Below the pieces are notes generated by a model. That model had not been told where the DNA came from, searched no databases, and was given only the letters and a program-made list of their open reading frames with translations. A stretch of 64,000 nt of DNA from an uncultured Collinsella sp. (lineage in GTDB: Bacteria; Actinomycetota; Coriobacteriia; Coriobacteriales; Coriobacteriaceae), in NCBI GenBank assembly GCA_900762355.1, contig CAAFGE010000032.1:47265-111264 (forward strand), given 5' to 3'. Of this stretch, positions 36,213 through 45,794 are shown in pieces. A program made the position numbers and the translations under genes. Numbering within the stretch: the stretch's first letter is position 1; each line of letters starts with the position of its first letter.

Positions 36213-38435
36213 ATGGAGAAGCATAAAGTGATTTGCCCGTACTGCGGCGCCGGTTGCCAGTTTAACCTCTTGGTCCAAAACGGCCAGGTCGTGGGTACCG
36301 AACCGCTCAACGGCATCACCAACCAGAGCGAGCTGTGCCTTAAGGGCATGAGCGGCTACGACTTCATCAACGACACCAAGATCTTGACTCCTCGCGTACT
36401 GCACCCGATGATCCGCCGCACTAAGGGCGCAGATCTTGAGCGCGTAAGCTGGGACGAGGCACTGGATTTCACCGCATCTAAGATGCAGGCCATAATTGAC
36501 GAATATGGTCCTAACGCTGTCATGACCACCGGCTCTTCGCGAGGCGGCGGCAATGAGGCGAACTACGTCATGCAGAAGTTTACGCGTGCGTGCATCGGCA
36601 CCCACAGCGTAGACAACTGCGCCCGTACTTGACACGGCCCTACTGTCCTCGGTCTGATGGACACGGTTGGTTCAGGTTGCATGTCATGCTCCATCCCCGG
36701 TATGGAGGATGCGGGCTGCATTTTCCTCTTCGGCTATAACCCTGCCGATTCGCACCCCATCGTCGCAAGGCGTATCGTGCGAGCCAAAGAAAAGGGTTGC
36801 AAGATCATCGTCGCCGACCCGCGCCATATCGAAACCGCGCGTATCGCCGATCTCTACCTTCCGATCAAGAACGGTTGCAATGTTGCGTTCCTCAACGCCT
36901 TTGCCAACTGTCTGGTCAACGATGGCCTCTACGACAAGGAATTCGTCGCCGAGCATACGAACGGTTTTGACGAGTGGTGGGAGACCATCAAGAACTACAC
37001 TCCCGAATCCGTACAGGACATCACGGGTGTCGAGCCCGCGTTGATCCACCAAGCTGCCGAGATGTACGCCACGGCGAAGCCCTCTGCCATCATTGGCTGG
37101 GGTATGGGCGTATGCCAGCAGAAGCAGAACCTGAAGACGGTGCACACCATCGCCTCCATCGCCTGCGTTGCCGGCCAGATCGGCAAACCCAATTCCGGCC
37201 TCGCGCCCGTGCGTGGCCAGAACAACGTCCAGGGCTCCTGCGATATGGGCATGCTGCCCAACCTGTACCCTGGCTACCAGAAGGTCACCGACCCGGCAGT
37301 GCGTGCCAAGTTTGCCAAGGCTTGGGGCGTGCCCGAGGAAAAGCTCCCGCTCGAGGAGGGCTACAAGCTCACCGACCTGGGTCACCTGGTCGACGAGGGC
37401 AAGGTGCACTGCTTCTACAACTACGGCGAGGACCCGGTGCAGACCGAGCCCGATTCGGCCGGTATGCGCAAGACGCTCTCCGAGCTGGATCTGTTCATTT
37501 GCCAGGACATCTTTATGACGCAGACGACCATGCTCGCCGACGTCATCCTGCCCGCTACCTCTTGGGGCGAGCACGAGGGTGTCTTTACTGCATCCGACCG
37601 TAGCTTCCAGCACTTTGACGCGGCCGTTCCGCCCAAGGGCGAGTGCCGTCACGACTGGGAGATCTTCGCGGACCTGTCCACGCGTATGGGCTATCCCATG
37701 CACTACGACAACACCGAGCAGATCTGGAACGAGTGCATTAGCCTGTGCCCCAACTTTGTGGGCGCGACCTACGAGAAGATGGCTCCCGAGGGCGGCTACG
37801 CCCAGTGGCCCGTCAAGAGCACCGATGTGAACGACCATGGCACCCCCGACATGTTCGCGGGCGGCAAGTTCACAACCAAGGACGGCCGTGCCAACCTGAT
37901 GGCGCACGACTGGGAGGCGCCCTCCGAGCTTCCCGACGATGAGTACCCGCTCATCCTTTGCACCGTCCGCGAGGTCGGCCACTATAGCTGCCGTTCGATG
38001 ACCGGCAACTGCAAGACGCTGGCGCTGCTCGCCGACGAGCCCGGCTTTGTCCGCATGAATCCCGCGGACGCCCAGGCGCGCGGCATCAAGAACGGCGACA
38101 TCGTCTCGATCCACAGCCGCCGCGGCCAGGTTTACAGCCGCGCGGACGTGTCCGACCGTATCAACAAGGGCACGGTCTATATGACCTACCAGTGGTGGAT
38201 CGGCAAGTGCAACGAGCTGACCATGCACAAGGTCGACCCGGTCTCGCACACGCCCGAGGACAAGTTCTCTGCCTGCCAGGTCGACGCCATCGCCGACCAG
38301 GTGTGGGCCGAGGGCGAGGTGGAACGTCAGTACACCGAGCTCAAGCAGGCTCTGGTGGACGCTGCCGCTCCCCAGGATGTTGAGCCCGGCGCCGCCAAGT
38401 TCGACGACGAGACGCACGTGAACCAAATCGTGTAG
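36213..38435 (+). CDS. fdhF: formate dehydrogenase H, selenocysteine-containing
   Basis: Reading through TGA at 36630-36632 gives a 740-residue enzyme with Sec140 in CARTUHGP, matching E. coli FdhH, whose Mo-ligating Sec is also residue 140. The N-terminus holds the [4Fe-4S] motif CPYCGAGCQFNLL with a later SELCLKG. Bis-MGD segments include PGYQKVTDPAV-adjacent NNVQGSCDMG and NPADAQARGIKNGD. The enzyme oxidises formate to CO2 for hydrogenlyase. ATG at 36213 follows AAGGAGGG. A SECIS hairpin follows the TGA. Confidence 0.96.
36644..36663 (+). promoter_or_regulatory. candidate SECIS hairpin of fdhF
   Basis: TGTCC (36644-36648) pairs with GGACA (36659-36663) around TCGGTCTGAT, which contains GGTC. 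The GGT starts 19 bases after the TGA, close to the spacing in E. coli fdhF. Confidence 0.75.
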
Positions 38436-38456
38436 TCCCGTTCTCGTTGGCTTTTT

Positions 38457-38491
38457 GGGCCGGGCGTCCAAGCGCATCGGACGCCCGGCCC
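38457..38491 (+). other. intercistronic hairpin between fdhF and hyfA-like gene
   Basis: GGGCCGGGCGTCC (38457-38469) pairs perfectly with GGACGCCCGGCCC (38479-38491), followed by GTTATTTTG. It may be a partial terminator or an mRNA-stabilising element that sets the ratio of formate dehydrogenase to hydrogenase. Confidence 0.65.
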
Positions 38492-38513
38492 GTTATTTTG
38501 AAAGGAAGTGGGG

Positions 38514-39131
38514 ATGAACCGCTTCATCGATATCAACCCGGAGAGGTGCATCGGCTGCGGAACATGCCAGTCCGCCTGTGCAGATGCCCACCGGATGCAG
38601 GGTCTTCAGGACACGCCGCGTCTGGCGCTCGTGAAGACCGGCGGCATCTCGGCCGCCCTGGCCTGCCACCATTGCGAGGGTGCCCCTTGCGCCGAGGTCT
38701 GCCCGGTGAACGCCATCGAGCACGATGGCGACCGCATCCACGTTAAGGAGCAGGAGTGCATCGGGTGCAGGCTGTGCGCCATCGCGTGCCCCTTCGGCGC
38801 CATCCATCCGGATGGCACGTCTATTGCCGGTGTCGCAGGCATGTGCGACCCGACACCTTCGTACCCAAAGTCCCTGAGCAGCCTGCTTACGTGGGCGCCC
38901 GGCCAGTACACCTGTGCCGTCAAGTGCGACCTGTGCGCCTTCGACCCCGAGGGTCCGCACTGCGTGGCAGCTTGCCCCACCAAGGCGCTCGCCGTCATGG
39001 GCGGCGCGGCAGATCGTGCGCTCGACGAGGCCAAGCGCCTGCGTTCGATCGAGAACAGCCCCGCCGTCGACGTGTCGGCTGTGGCCCAGGGTCTGTCCGA
39101 GAAAGCAGAAGGGAGCGTAAACAATGGATAG
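38514..39131 (+). CDS. hyfA: hydrogenase-4 ferredoxin subunit (HyfA/HycB type)
   Basis: The 205-residue protein has four [4Fe-4S] Cys sets: CIGCGTCQSAC, CHHCEGAPCAEVC, CIGCRLCAIAC and CDLCAFDPEGPHCVAAC. In formate hydrogenlyase this subunit links FdhF to the hydrogenase. Its stop overlaps the hyfB start by 8 bases. ATG at 38514 follows GAAAGGAAG. The symbol follows the order of the E. coli hyf operon. Confidence 0.88.
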   Translation: MNRFIDINPERCIGCGTCQSACADAHRMQGLQDTPRLALVKTGGISAALACHHCEGAPCAEVCPVNAIEHDGDRIHVKEQECIGCRLCAIACPFGAIHPDGTSIAGVAGMCDPTPSYPKSLSSLLTWAPGQYTCAVKCDLCAFDPEGPHCVAACPTKALAVMGGAADRALDEAKRLRSIENSPAVDVSAVAQGLSEKAEGSVNNG

Positions 39132-41142
39132 CATGACGCTGTTTATCGCATCGCTTGCCGTCTCGTGCATCGGTGCGCTCGCCTCGGTTCTGCTGATTAA
39201 GACCGATAACGCCGCCAAGACCGCCGGCTGCCTGATTGGCGCCGTCGCGGCCGTGCTTTCGTTCATCGCGGGCCTCAAGGCCGTGCTTGGCGACGTTACG
39301 TCCCTCAACACGGTCTTCTTCTTCCCGTTCGCCCGTCTCGAGCTCTTGCTTAACGGCCTTGCGGGCCTGATCGTGGTCCTCATCTCGATCCTCGCCTTTG
39401 CGGGCTTCATCTACGGTCTGTCCTACTTCGACGAGTACCCGGGCAAGGTCGGGCGCGCCGGCTTCTTCATGAACACCTTCGTCGCCTCCATGATGCTCGT
39501 CATTACCGCCGACAACGTGTTTTGGTTCCTGGTCGCCTTTGAGCTCATGTCGCTTACGAGCTACTTCCTTGTCGTCATCGAGGAGAACAAGAACTCCATT
39601 AGGGGCGGTTGGCTCTACTTCGTCATCGCGCACGTGGGCTTCGTCCTCATCATGGCGAGCTTCCTGCTCATGACCAACGGCGTGGGCGGTTCCTTCAGCT
39701 TCAGTGATTTCCGTACGCATGACTTTGGACCCGCCGTCTCCTCCGTGTGCTTCGTCCTCGCGTTCTTCGGATTCGGCGCAAAGGCCGGTATCATCCCGCT
39801 GCACTCCTGGCTGCCCCAGGCGCACCCCGAGGCGCCGTCCAACGTGTCCGCCCTCATGTCCGGCGGCATGATCAAGATCGGTATCCTGGGAATCCTCAAG
39901 GTCGGCCTCGACCTGCTCGCGGGTTCGGGCGTCCAGCTCTGGTGGGGCCTCATGGTCCTAGTCTTCGGATCCATCTCGTCGGTCCTGGGTGTCGTCTACG
40001 CTCTCCACGAGCACGACATCAAGCGCCTGCTGGCCTATCACTCCGTCGAGAACATCGGCATCATCTTGCTCGGTGTCGGCGCGTCCATGACGGCGCACGC
40101 CCTGGGCAACGACGTCATCGCGACGATCGCGCTCATGGCCGCCCTCTACCACACGCTCAACCACGCCATGTTCAAGGGCGAGCTGTTCCTCGGCGCGGGC
40201 TCCCTGCTCTATGCCACGGGTACGCGCAACATGGAGAAGATGGGCGGTCTGTTCCGCCGCATGCCGGTCACGGCCGTCTGCTTCCTCATCGGTGCCCTTG
40301 CCATCTCGGCCATCCCGCCGCTCAACGGCTTCGTTTCCGAGTGGTTCACCTACCAGTCCCTGTTCAACATCTCGACGCTCTCCGACCCGGTCGTCATGGT
40401 GTTCGCCGTCGCCTCCGCGGCCGCCCTCGCCATCACCGGTGCCCTGGCCGTCACGTGCTTCGTGAAGGCCTACGGCGTCTCGTTCGCGAGCAGCCCTCGT
40501 TCCCAGGAGGCCGCGAACGCCAAGGAGTCCCCGGCCCCGATGGTGTTCTCGCAGATGCTCCTCGCGGCCATCTGCGTGGTGCTGGGAATCGGCTCTCCCG
40601 TCATCGCCCCGGTTCTGGGCGACGTCGCCCAGAGCGTGCTTTCCGGCTCCGCCGTCACAGCCACCTCAGGCGTCTCTCTCGTGAACGAGATTTCCGGTGC
40701 CGCTACTTCCACCCCCGCGATCGCCATCGCGCTCGTGGTCCTCACCGGCCTCGCGTTCGCGTTGAGGTCTTGCCTCGGCACCAAGGCCCCCGCTAAGAAG
40801 ACCGACCCTTGGGCGTGCGGCTACGAGCCCAACGGGCACATGCCCGTCGTCGCCACGAGCTTCGCGTCCGACGTCGAGCTCTTCATGGGCCCGCTCTACA
40901 CCCTGCGCGAGGTATGCACCAAGATCTGCTGGTCCATCGCGCGCGTGTTCCAGAAGCTCACCGGTGTCGCCCAGGGCGTCGAGCCCCTGCCCGACCGCTT
41001 CCTGGTCGATGCACCGAGCGAGGGTGCCGACAAGCTGGCCGGCCTCGCCTCCAAGATCGAGGGTGGCAACTACTCCGTATACATCTGCTACATCGTCGCG
41101 GCGCTCGTGGTCTTCCTCGTGCTCGCCGTGGTCATGGTCTAG
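39124..41142 (+). CDS. hyfB: hydrogenase-4 membrane subunit B (antiporter-like)
   Basis: The 672-residue polytopic protein is the NuoL/MrpD-like HyfB/HycC subunit. GIIPLHSWLPQAHPEAPSNV and YHTLNHAMFKGELF carry the Lys/His residues of the proton-channel half. It anchors the complex and may move protons. It is translationally coupled to hyfA. Codons end in C very consistently here and through hyfF. Confidence 0.9.
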   Translation: MDSMTLFIASLAVSCIGALASVLLIKTDNAAKTAGCLIGAVAAVLSFIAGLKAVLGDVTSLNTVFFFPFARLELLLNGLAGLIVVLISILAFAGFIYGLSYFDEYPGKVGRAGFFMNTFVASMMLVITADNVFWFLVAFELMSLTSYFLVVIEENKNSIRGGWLYFVIAHVGFVLIMASFLLMTNGVGGSFSFSDFRTHDFGPAVSSVCFVLAFFGFGAKAGIIPLHSWLPQAHPEAPSNVSALMSGGMIKIGILGILKVGLDLLAGSGVQLWWGLMVLVFGSISSVLGVVYALHEHDIKRLLAYHSVENIGIILLGVGASMTAHALGNDVIATIALMAALYHTLNHAMFKGELFLGAGSLLYATGTRNMEKMGGLFRRMPVTAVCFLIGALAISAIPPLNGFVSEWFTYQSLFNISTLSDPVVMVFAVASAAALAITGALAVTCFVKAYGVSFASSPRSQEAANAKESPAPMVFSQMLLAAICVVLGIGSPVIAPVLGDVAQSVLSGSAVTATSGVSLVNEISGAATSTPAIAIALVVLTGLAFALRSCLGTKAPAKKTDPWACGYEPNGHMPVVATSFASDVELFMGPLYTLREVCTKICWSIARVFQKLTGVAQGVEPLPDRFLVDAPSEGADKLAGLASKIEGGNYSVYICYIVAALVVFLVLAVVMV

Positions 41143-41159
41143 AGAGGGGAGAGGATATT

Positions 41160-42083
41160 ATGAACATCGTTCTTGCGATAGCGCAGGGCCTCGTGGTCAT
41201 GCTGGTCGCGCCCTTCTTCTCCGGCCTCGCCCGTGTGATTCGCGCGAAGATGCACAATCGCCGCGGTCCGTCCATCCTTCAGGATTACCGGGACCTCGCG
41301 AAGCTCATGGCGCGTCCCGAGTCCGTGAGTTCCGACTCGAGCTTCGTGCTGCGCATCATGCCGCCGCTGTTCCTCGCGGTGTCGTTCATGCTCGCCATGG
41401 GCCTGCCCATGTTCACGCTCGAGAGCCCCATGCCCGTCTTCGGTGACGCCATCACCATCATGTACGCGCTCGCACTGTCCCGCTTCTTCTTCGCGCTGTC
41501 CGGCGTGGATTCCTCCAACGCCTACGCGGGCTTCGGCGGTATCCGCGAGCTCCTCATGAGCGTGCTCATCGAGCCGTCCATGCTCATCGCGCTGTTTACC
41601 GTCGCCATCGTGTGCGGCTCCACGGACATTGCGACCATGGGTCAGCACATCGTTACGGGCAACGTCTCGAGCGTCGTCGCCGTCATCCTCGCCGGCGTCG
41701 CCTTCGCGGCCGCCTGTTACATGGAGCTCGGCAAGCTTCCGTTCGATCAGGCCGAAGCCGAGCAGGAGCTCCAGGAGGGCCCGCTCGCCGAGCTCTCCGG
41801 CCCGTCCCTGGCCATGATGAAGCTCGCCATGGGCATGAAGCAGGTCGTGGTCGTCGCTTGGTTCACCTCCATCTTCATCCCCTGGGGAGAGCCCGCGACC
41901 ATCGGCGTCACCGCTCTCGTGGGCGCCGTCGTCTTCCTTGTCAAGTGCCTGGTCGATTTCGTCGTCTGCGGCGTGCTCGAGAACTCCGTTTCCCGTTCGC
42001 GCTTCAAGGTGCTCGGTAACCAGACCTGGGCCGTCGTCGGCATCGCGGTCCTCGCGTTCGTCTTCGTTGTCGTAGGCGTGTAG
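41160..42083 (+). CDS. hyfC: hydrogenase-4 membrane subunit C (NuoH-like)
   Basis: The 307-residue protein resembles HyfC/HycD and NuoH: RAKMHNRRGPSILQDYRDLAKL near the N-terminus marks the quinone-site-like loop (about residues 25-45), and ELGKLPFDQAEAEQEL the conserved acidic loop. It links the soluble hydrogenase module to the antiporter-like subunits. ATG at 41160 follows AGAGGGGAGAGG. Confidence 0.9.
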   Translation: MNIVLAIAQGLVVMLVAPFFSGLARVIRAKMHNRRGPSILQDYRDLAKLMARPESVSSDSSFVLRIMPPLFLAVSFMLAMGLPMFTLESPMPVFGDAITIMYALALSRFFFALSGVDSSNAYAGFGGIRELLMSVLIEPSMLIALFTVAIVCGSTDIATMGQHIVTGNVSSVVAVILAGVAFAAACYMELGKLPFDQAEAEQELQEGPLAELSGPSLAMMKLAMGMKQVVVVAWFTSIFIPWGEPATIGVTALVGAVVFLVKCLVDFVVCGVLENSVSRSRFKVLGNQTWAVVGIAVLAFVFVVVGV

Positions 42084-42099
42084 GGAGAAGGGAGAAACT

Positions 42100-43557
42100 A
42101 TGTCAATCGAATTGAGCTTGTCCCTCTTTGCCATGGTGGCGATCGCCGTCCCCATGCTGGGCTCCCTGCTCATCGTCATGCTGCCGCGCCCCTACGCTAA
42201 ATGGATCTGCGCCTTCGCCGGCGGCATCGCCACGGTCGCTTCCGTTGGCTTGGCTGCGACGTTTGCCGGAAACGGCATGAACGCGGTCGATGTAACCTGG
42301 GCGAGTATGGGCCAGACCTTGGTCATGGGCTTCATTTTCGACCGGATGAGCACGCTGCTCGCACCCGCGTTCGTCACTATCGGCCTGCTCGTCGTCATCT
42401 ATTCGTTCCCGTACATGAGCGATAAGAACAAGGAGCATCCCGACGCGCCCCGTCGCCGCTTCTACGTGTACTTCTCCACGTTTATCGGCGCCATGGCCGG
42501 TCTCGCCTACAGCTCCACCATCGTCGGCCAGCTCGTTTTCTTCGAGATCACCGGCGTGTGCTCCTGGGGCCTCATCAGCTACTACATGACGCCCACGGCC
42601 AAGAAGGCCGGTATGAAGGCGCTTATCATCACCCATATCGGCGCTCTGGGACTCTACATTGGCGCGGCCTTCCTGTTCGCCGGAACCGGCACGTTCGCGC
42701 TGAGCGCGATCTCCCAGCTCGATTCCGGTATGAAGACCGTCGTGCTGCTGCTCATCCTGTTCGCCGCTTGGGCCAAGTCCGCCCAGTTCCCGCTCTACAT
42801 GTGGCTGCCCTCCGCAATGGAGGCCCCTACGCCCGTTTCCGCCTACCTCCATGGCGCGTCCATGGTGAAGGTCGGCGTGTGCGTGTTCGCCCGCGCTCTT
42901 GCGAGTGCCGGCGATATCCCCGAGATCGTCGGTTGGGTCGCCATCATCGATGCCGTCGTGACCATGCTCTTCGGTTTCCTCATGTACCTGCCCCAGAAGG
43001 ATATGAAGCGCCTGCTCGCCTTCTCGACGATCGCGCAGCTCGCCTACGTGTTCTTCGGCCTGGGCCTCTCCGTGTTCGGAAGCCAGATGGCGTTTAACGG
43101 CGCCGTCGAGCACATCTTCAACCACGCGTTCACCAAGACCCTGTTCTTCCTCATCGCCGGCTCCCTCAGCTTCACGCTGGGAACCCGTATGCTGCCCAAG
43201 ATCCAGGGCCTCATGAAGAAGTACCCGGTCACGGGCGTGGGCTTCGCGGTCGCCGCGACCGCTATCGCCGGCGTGCCCCCCATGAGCACGTTCTTCTCCA
43301 AGTTCCAGATTATTTCCGGTGGCTTCGCGGTTGGTGCCTCCAACACGGTCATCTTCGTCCTCGTGTGCGTCATGGTCGTCGAGACCGTCGCCACCTTCGC
43401 ATGGTTCCTGCGTTGGATGGGTAAGGTCCTGCCCGGTGAGCCGAGCGAGACCGTGGCCGCCGGCCAGCCCCTTCCGCGCGCCATGGCGTTCGTGTTCGTC
43501 GTCCTCATGATCATGGTCGTCGTCGCCGGTCCTCTGTCCTCTAGTTGGATGGGTTAG
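42100..43557 (+). CDS. hyfD: hydrogenase-4 membrane subunit D (antiporter-like)
   Basis: The 485-residue protein is a second NuoL/N/M-like antiporter subunit, with AQFPLYMWLPSAMEAPTPVS and FNHAFTKTLFFLIAG. Its presence with HyfE and HyfF separates this complex from the simpler Hyc (FHL-1) type. Start follows GGGAGAAGGGAG. Confidence 0.88.
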   Translation: MSIELSLSLFAMVAIAVPMLGSLLIVMLPRPYAKWICAFAGGIATVASVGLAATFAGNGMNAVDVTWASMGQTLVMGFIFDRMSTLLAPAFVTIGLLVVIYSFPYMSDKNKEHPDAPRRRFYVYFSTFIGAMAGLAYSSTIVGQLVFFEITGVCSWGLISYYMTPTAKKAGMKALIITHIGALGLYIGAAFLFAGTGTFALSAISQLDSGMKTVVLLLILFAAWAKSAQFPLYMWLPSAMEAPTPVSAYLHGASMVKVGVCVFARALASAGDIPEIVGWVAIIDAVVTMLFGFLMYLPQKDMKRLLAFSTIAQLAYVFFGLGLSVFGSQMAFNGAVEHIFNHAFTKTLFFLIAGSLSFTLGTRMLPKIQGLMKKYPVTGVGFAVAATAIAGVPPMSTFFSKFQIISGGFAVGASNTVIFVLVCVMVVETVATFAWFLRWMGKVLPGEPSETVAAGQPLPRAMAFVFVVLMIMVVVAGPLSSSWMG

Positions 43558-43567
43558 GAGGTAGGAC

Positions 43568-44221
43568 ATGGGTTATTCGTTAGTCAATATCCTGGGCGGT
43601 CTTCTGATCGTGACCTCCACCATGGTGGTCGTCTCGAAGACCATCCCGTCCGCCATCAAGTGGTACGCGATCCAGTCGGTTGTCCTGGTGGGCGTGCTGC
43701 TCACCCTGGGCCTCACCACCGGTGCCACCGAGCTTCTCATGTGGGCCGCGTCGGCCTTCGTCACCAAGGTGATCCTCGTTCCGTTTATTCTCAACCGTGC
43801 CTACAAAAAGATGGGTTCGCCTGCCGATAGCACGCTGACCTCCTCCGTCAAGCCGGCTTGGACCATCATCCTCACCGGTCTGGAGGTGGCCGTCTGCTTC
43901 GCGGTGGTCACGCGCCTGAGCCTGCCCACTGCCGAGGTGGCTACTCCGGCCCTCGCCATCAGCTTCGCGCATTTCTTCGTCGGCCTCACGTGCATCATCT
44001 CGCAGCGCAACATCCTCAAGCAGATCTTCGGGTACTGCCTTATGGAGAACGGTAGCCACGTGACGCTCGCCCTGCTCGCGCCCACGGCCCCCGAGATCAT
44101 CGAGATCGGCATCGCCACCGACGCCATTTTCGCCGTCATCATCATGTCCGCCGTCGTCGTGAGGATCTGGAACGACACCAAGTCGCTCGACTCCCACGAT
44201 CTTACCGAATTGAAGGGGTAG
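43568..44221 (+). CDS. hyfE: hydrogenase-4 membrane subunit E
   Basis: The 217-residue protein with about seven hydrophobic segments fits HyfE: KTIPSAIKWYAIQSVVL near the N-terminus and FGYCLMENGSHVTLALLAP in the middle. It has a NuoK-like role. It starts 10 bases after hyfD, behind TTAGGAGGT. Confidence 0.87.
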   Translation: MGYSLVNILGGLLIVTSTMVVVSKTIPSAIKWYAIQSVVLVGVLLTLGLTTGATELLMWAASAFVTKVILVPFILNRAYKKMGSPADSTLTSSVKPAWTIILTGLEVAVCFAVVTRLSLPTAEVATPALAISFAHFFVGLTCIISQRNILKQIFGYCLMENGSHVTLALLAPTAPEIIEIGIATDAIFAVIIMSAVVVRIWNDTKSLDSHDLTELKG

Positions 44222-44224
44222 GCC

Positions 44225-45790
44225 ATGGATGTTTCAATGCTGACGGTCGCCCTGCTCGCTTGTCCCCTCGTGTTCTCCCTGATTATGGCTGCGCTCCCCA
44301 AGACGACGTCCTACAACGTCTTTGCGGGGCTCAACACCATCTCAGTCGCGGCGACCCTCGTCCTTTCGGTCGTCACCGCGGGAACCATGCTCTCGAGCGG
44401 GCAGAATATCGACGCTTTGGGCCTGTGGCTCCATCTCGATTCGCTCTCGTCGATCTTCGTCCTTCTGGTAGGCATCATCGGGTTCATCACCGGTGTGTAC
44501 TCCATCTCCTATATCAAGATCGATATCGAGGAGAAGACCATGCCGGCCGAGCGCACCAAGCAGTACTACGCGCTGTTCAGCCTGTTCGTCTTCACGATGC
44601 TGCTCGCCTGCCTGTCCAACAACATCATCCTCACCTGGGCGGCGGTCGAGGCCACTACGCTGTCGACCGTGTTCCTCGTGGGCATCTACAAGAACAAGCA
44701 GGCGCTCGAGGCGTCTTGGAAGTATGCGATGGTCTGCACCGCCGGCGTGGCCTTCGGCCTGTTCGGCACGCTGCTCATCTACGCGAACGCCGCCGATATC
44801 ATGCCCAACGCGCATGAGGCCGCGTTCCTCACCTCCATCATGCCCTACGCCGACCAGTTCGACCCGATGCTCGTGCGCCTCGCGTTCGCGTTCATCGTCA
44901 TCGGCTTCGGCACCAAGGCGGGCCTGTTCCCCATGCACACCTGGCTGCCCGACGCGCACTCCCAGGCTCCGAGCCCGGTCTCGGCGCTGCTCTCGGGCGT
45001 GCTGCTCAAGTGCGCCATGCTGGTGATCATCCGCTTCTACTCCCTGTCCGTCATCACGGTGGGCGACACCTATCCGCGAACGCTCCTGCTCATCCTGGGC
45101 ACGCTGTCCATCCTGGTTGCCGCCCTGTGCATCTTCAAGCAGGACGATATCAAGCGTCGCTTCGCGTACTCCTCCGTCGACAACGTCGGCGTGGTCGCGC
45201 TGTGCCTGGGTATCGGCGGTCCGCTCGGTATCGCCGCCTGCCTGCTGCACTGCATCTTCCATGGCTTCACCAAGGCGCTCGCCTTCTGCATGGCCGGTAA
45301 CATTCAGCACATCTACCACACCCGCGACCTGAACAAGATCAAGGGCGTCGTCGAGATCGCTCCCGTCACGGCAGCGCTCACCATCGTCGCCTTGCTCGCG
45401 CTCGCAGCCTTCCCGCCGTTCGCCCTGTTCATCTCCGAGTTCCTCACCTTCGTGGCCGGTGTCCAGTCCGGTCCCATCTGGGTGGTCGTGCTCGTGGCCA
45501 TCGGCCTCACCGGCGTGTACTTCGCCCTTACCGGCATCGCGCTGAAGTCCATCTTCGGCAAGGCGCCCGAGGGCATGAAGCGCCACGAGGTGCCCGCCCT
45601 CATGATCATCCCCGAGATCGCCCTCGCGATCGTGGTCATGTGGTTCGGTATCGCCACCCCGGTCGCCATTACGAGCGGCGTCGAGGATGCAACGTCCGTC
45701 GTTTTGAACCAGAGCGTCGAAGAGCTCCACGAGGCCCCTCTCTACCGCATGGTGTTCAGTTCCCAGACCAAGACAAGCGAGGTGAATTAG
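44225..45790 (+). CDS. hyfF: hydrogenase-4 membrane subunit F (antiporter-like)
   Basis: The 521-residue protein is the third antiporter-like subunit. AGLFPMHTWLPDAHSQAPSP and HCIFHGFTKALAFCMAG contain the conserved Lys/His channel residues. Three such subunits suggest a larger ion-translocating arm than Hyc. It starts three bases after hyfE. Confidence 0.89.
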   Translation: MDVSMLTVALLACPLVFSLIMAALPKTTSYNVFAGLNTISVAATLVLSVVTAGTMLSSGQNIDALGLWLHLDSLSSIFVLLVGIIGFITGVYSISYIKIDIEEKTMPAERTKQYYALFSLFVFTMLLACLSNNIILTWAAVEATTLSTVFLVGIYKNKQALEASWKYAMVCTAGVAFGLFGTLLIYANAADIMPNAHEAAFLTSIMPYADQFDPMLVRLAFAFIVIGFGTKAGLFPMHTWLPDAHSQAPSPVSALLSGVLLKCAMLVIIRFYSLSVITVGDTYPRTLLLILGTLSILVAALCIFKQDDIKRRFAYSSVDNVGVVALCLGIGGPLGIAACLLHCIFHGFTKALAFCMAGNIQHIYHTRDLNKIKGVVEIAPVTAALTIVALLALAAFPPFALFISEFLTFVAGVQSGPIWVVVLVAIGLTGVYFALTGIALKSIFGKAPEGMKRHEVPALMIIPEIALAIVVMWFGIATPVAITSGVEDATSVVLNQSVEELHEAPLYRMVFSSQTKTSEVN

Positions 45791-45794
45791 CACC

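Noticed and set aside
36657..38435. Separate gene starting after the TGA in fdhF
   Set aside because: The upstream frame continues the same enzyme, and the TGA has Sec context and a SECIS hairpin.
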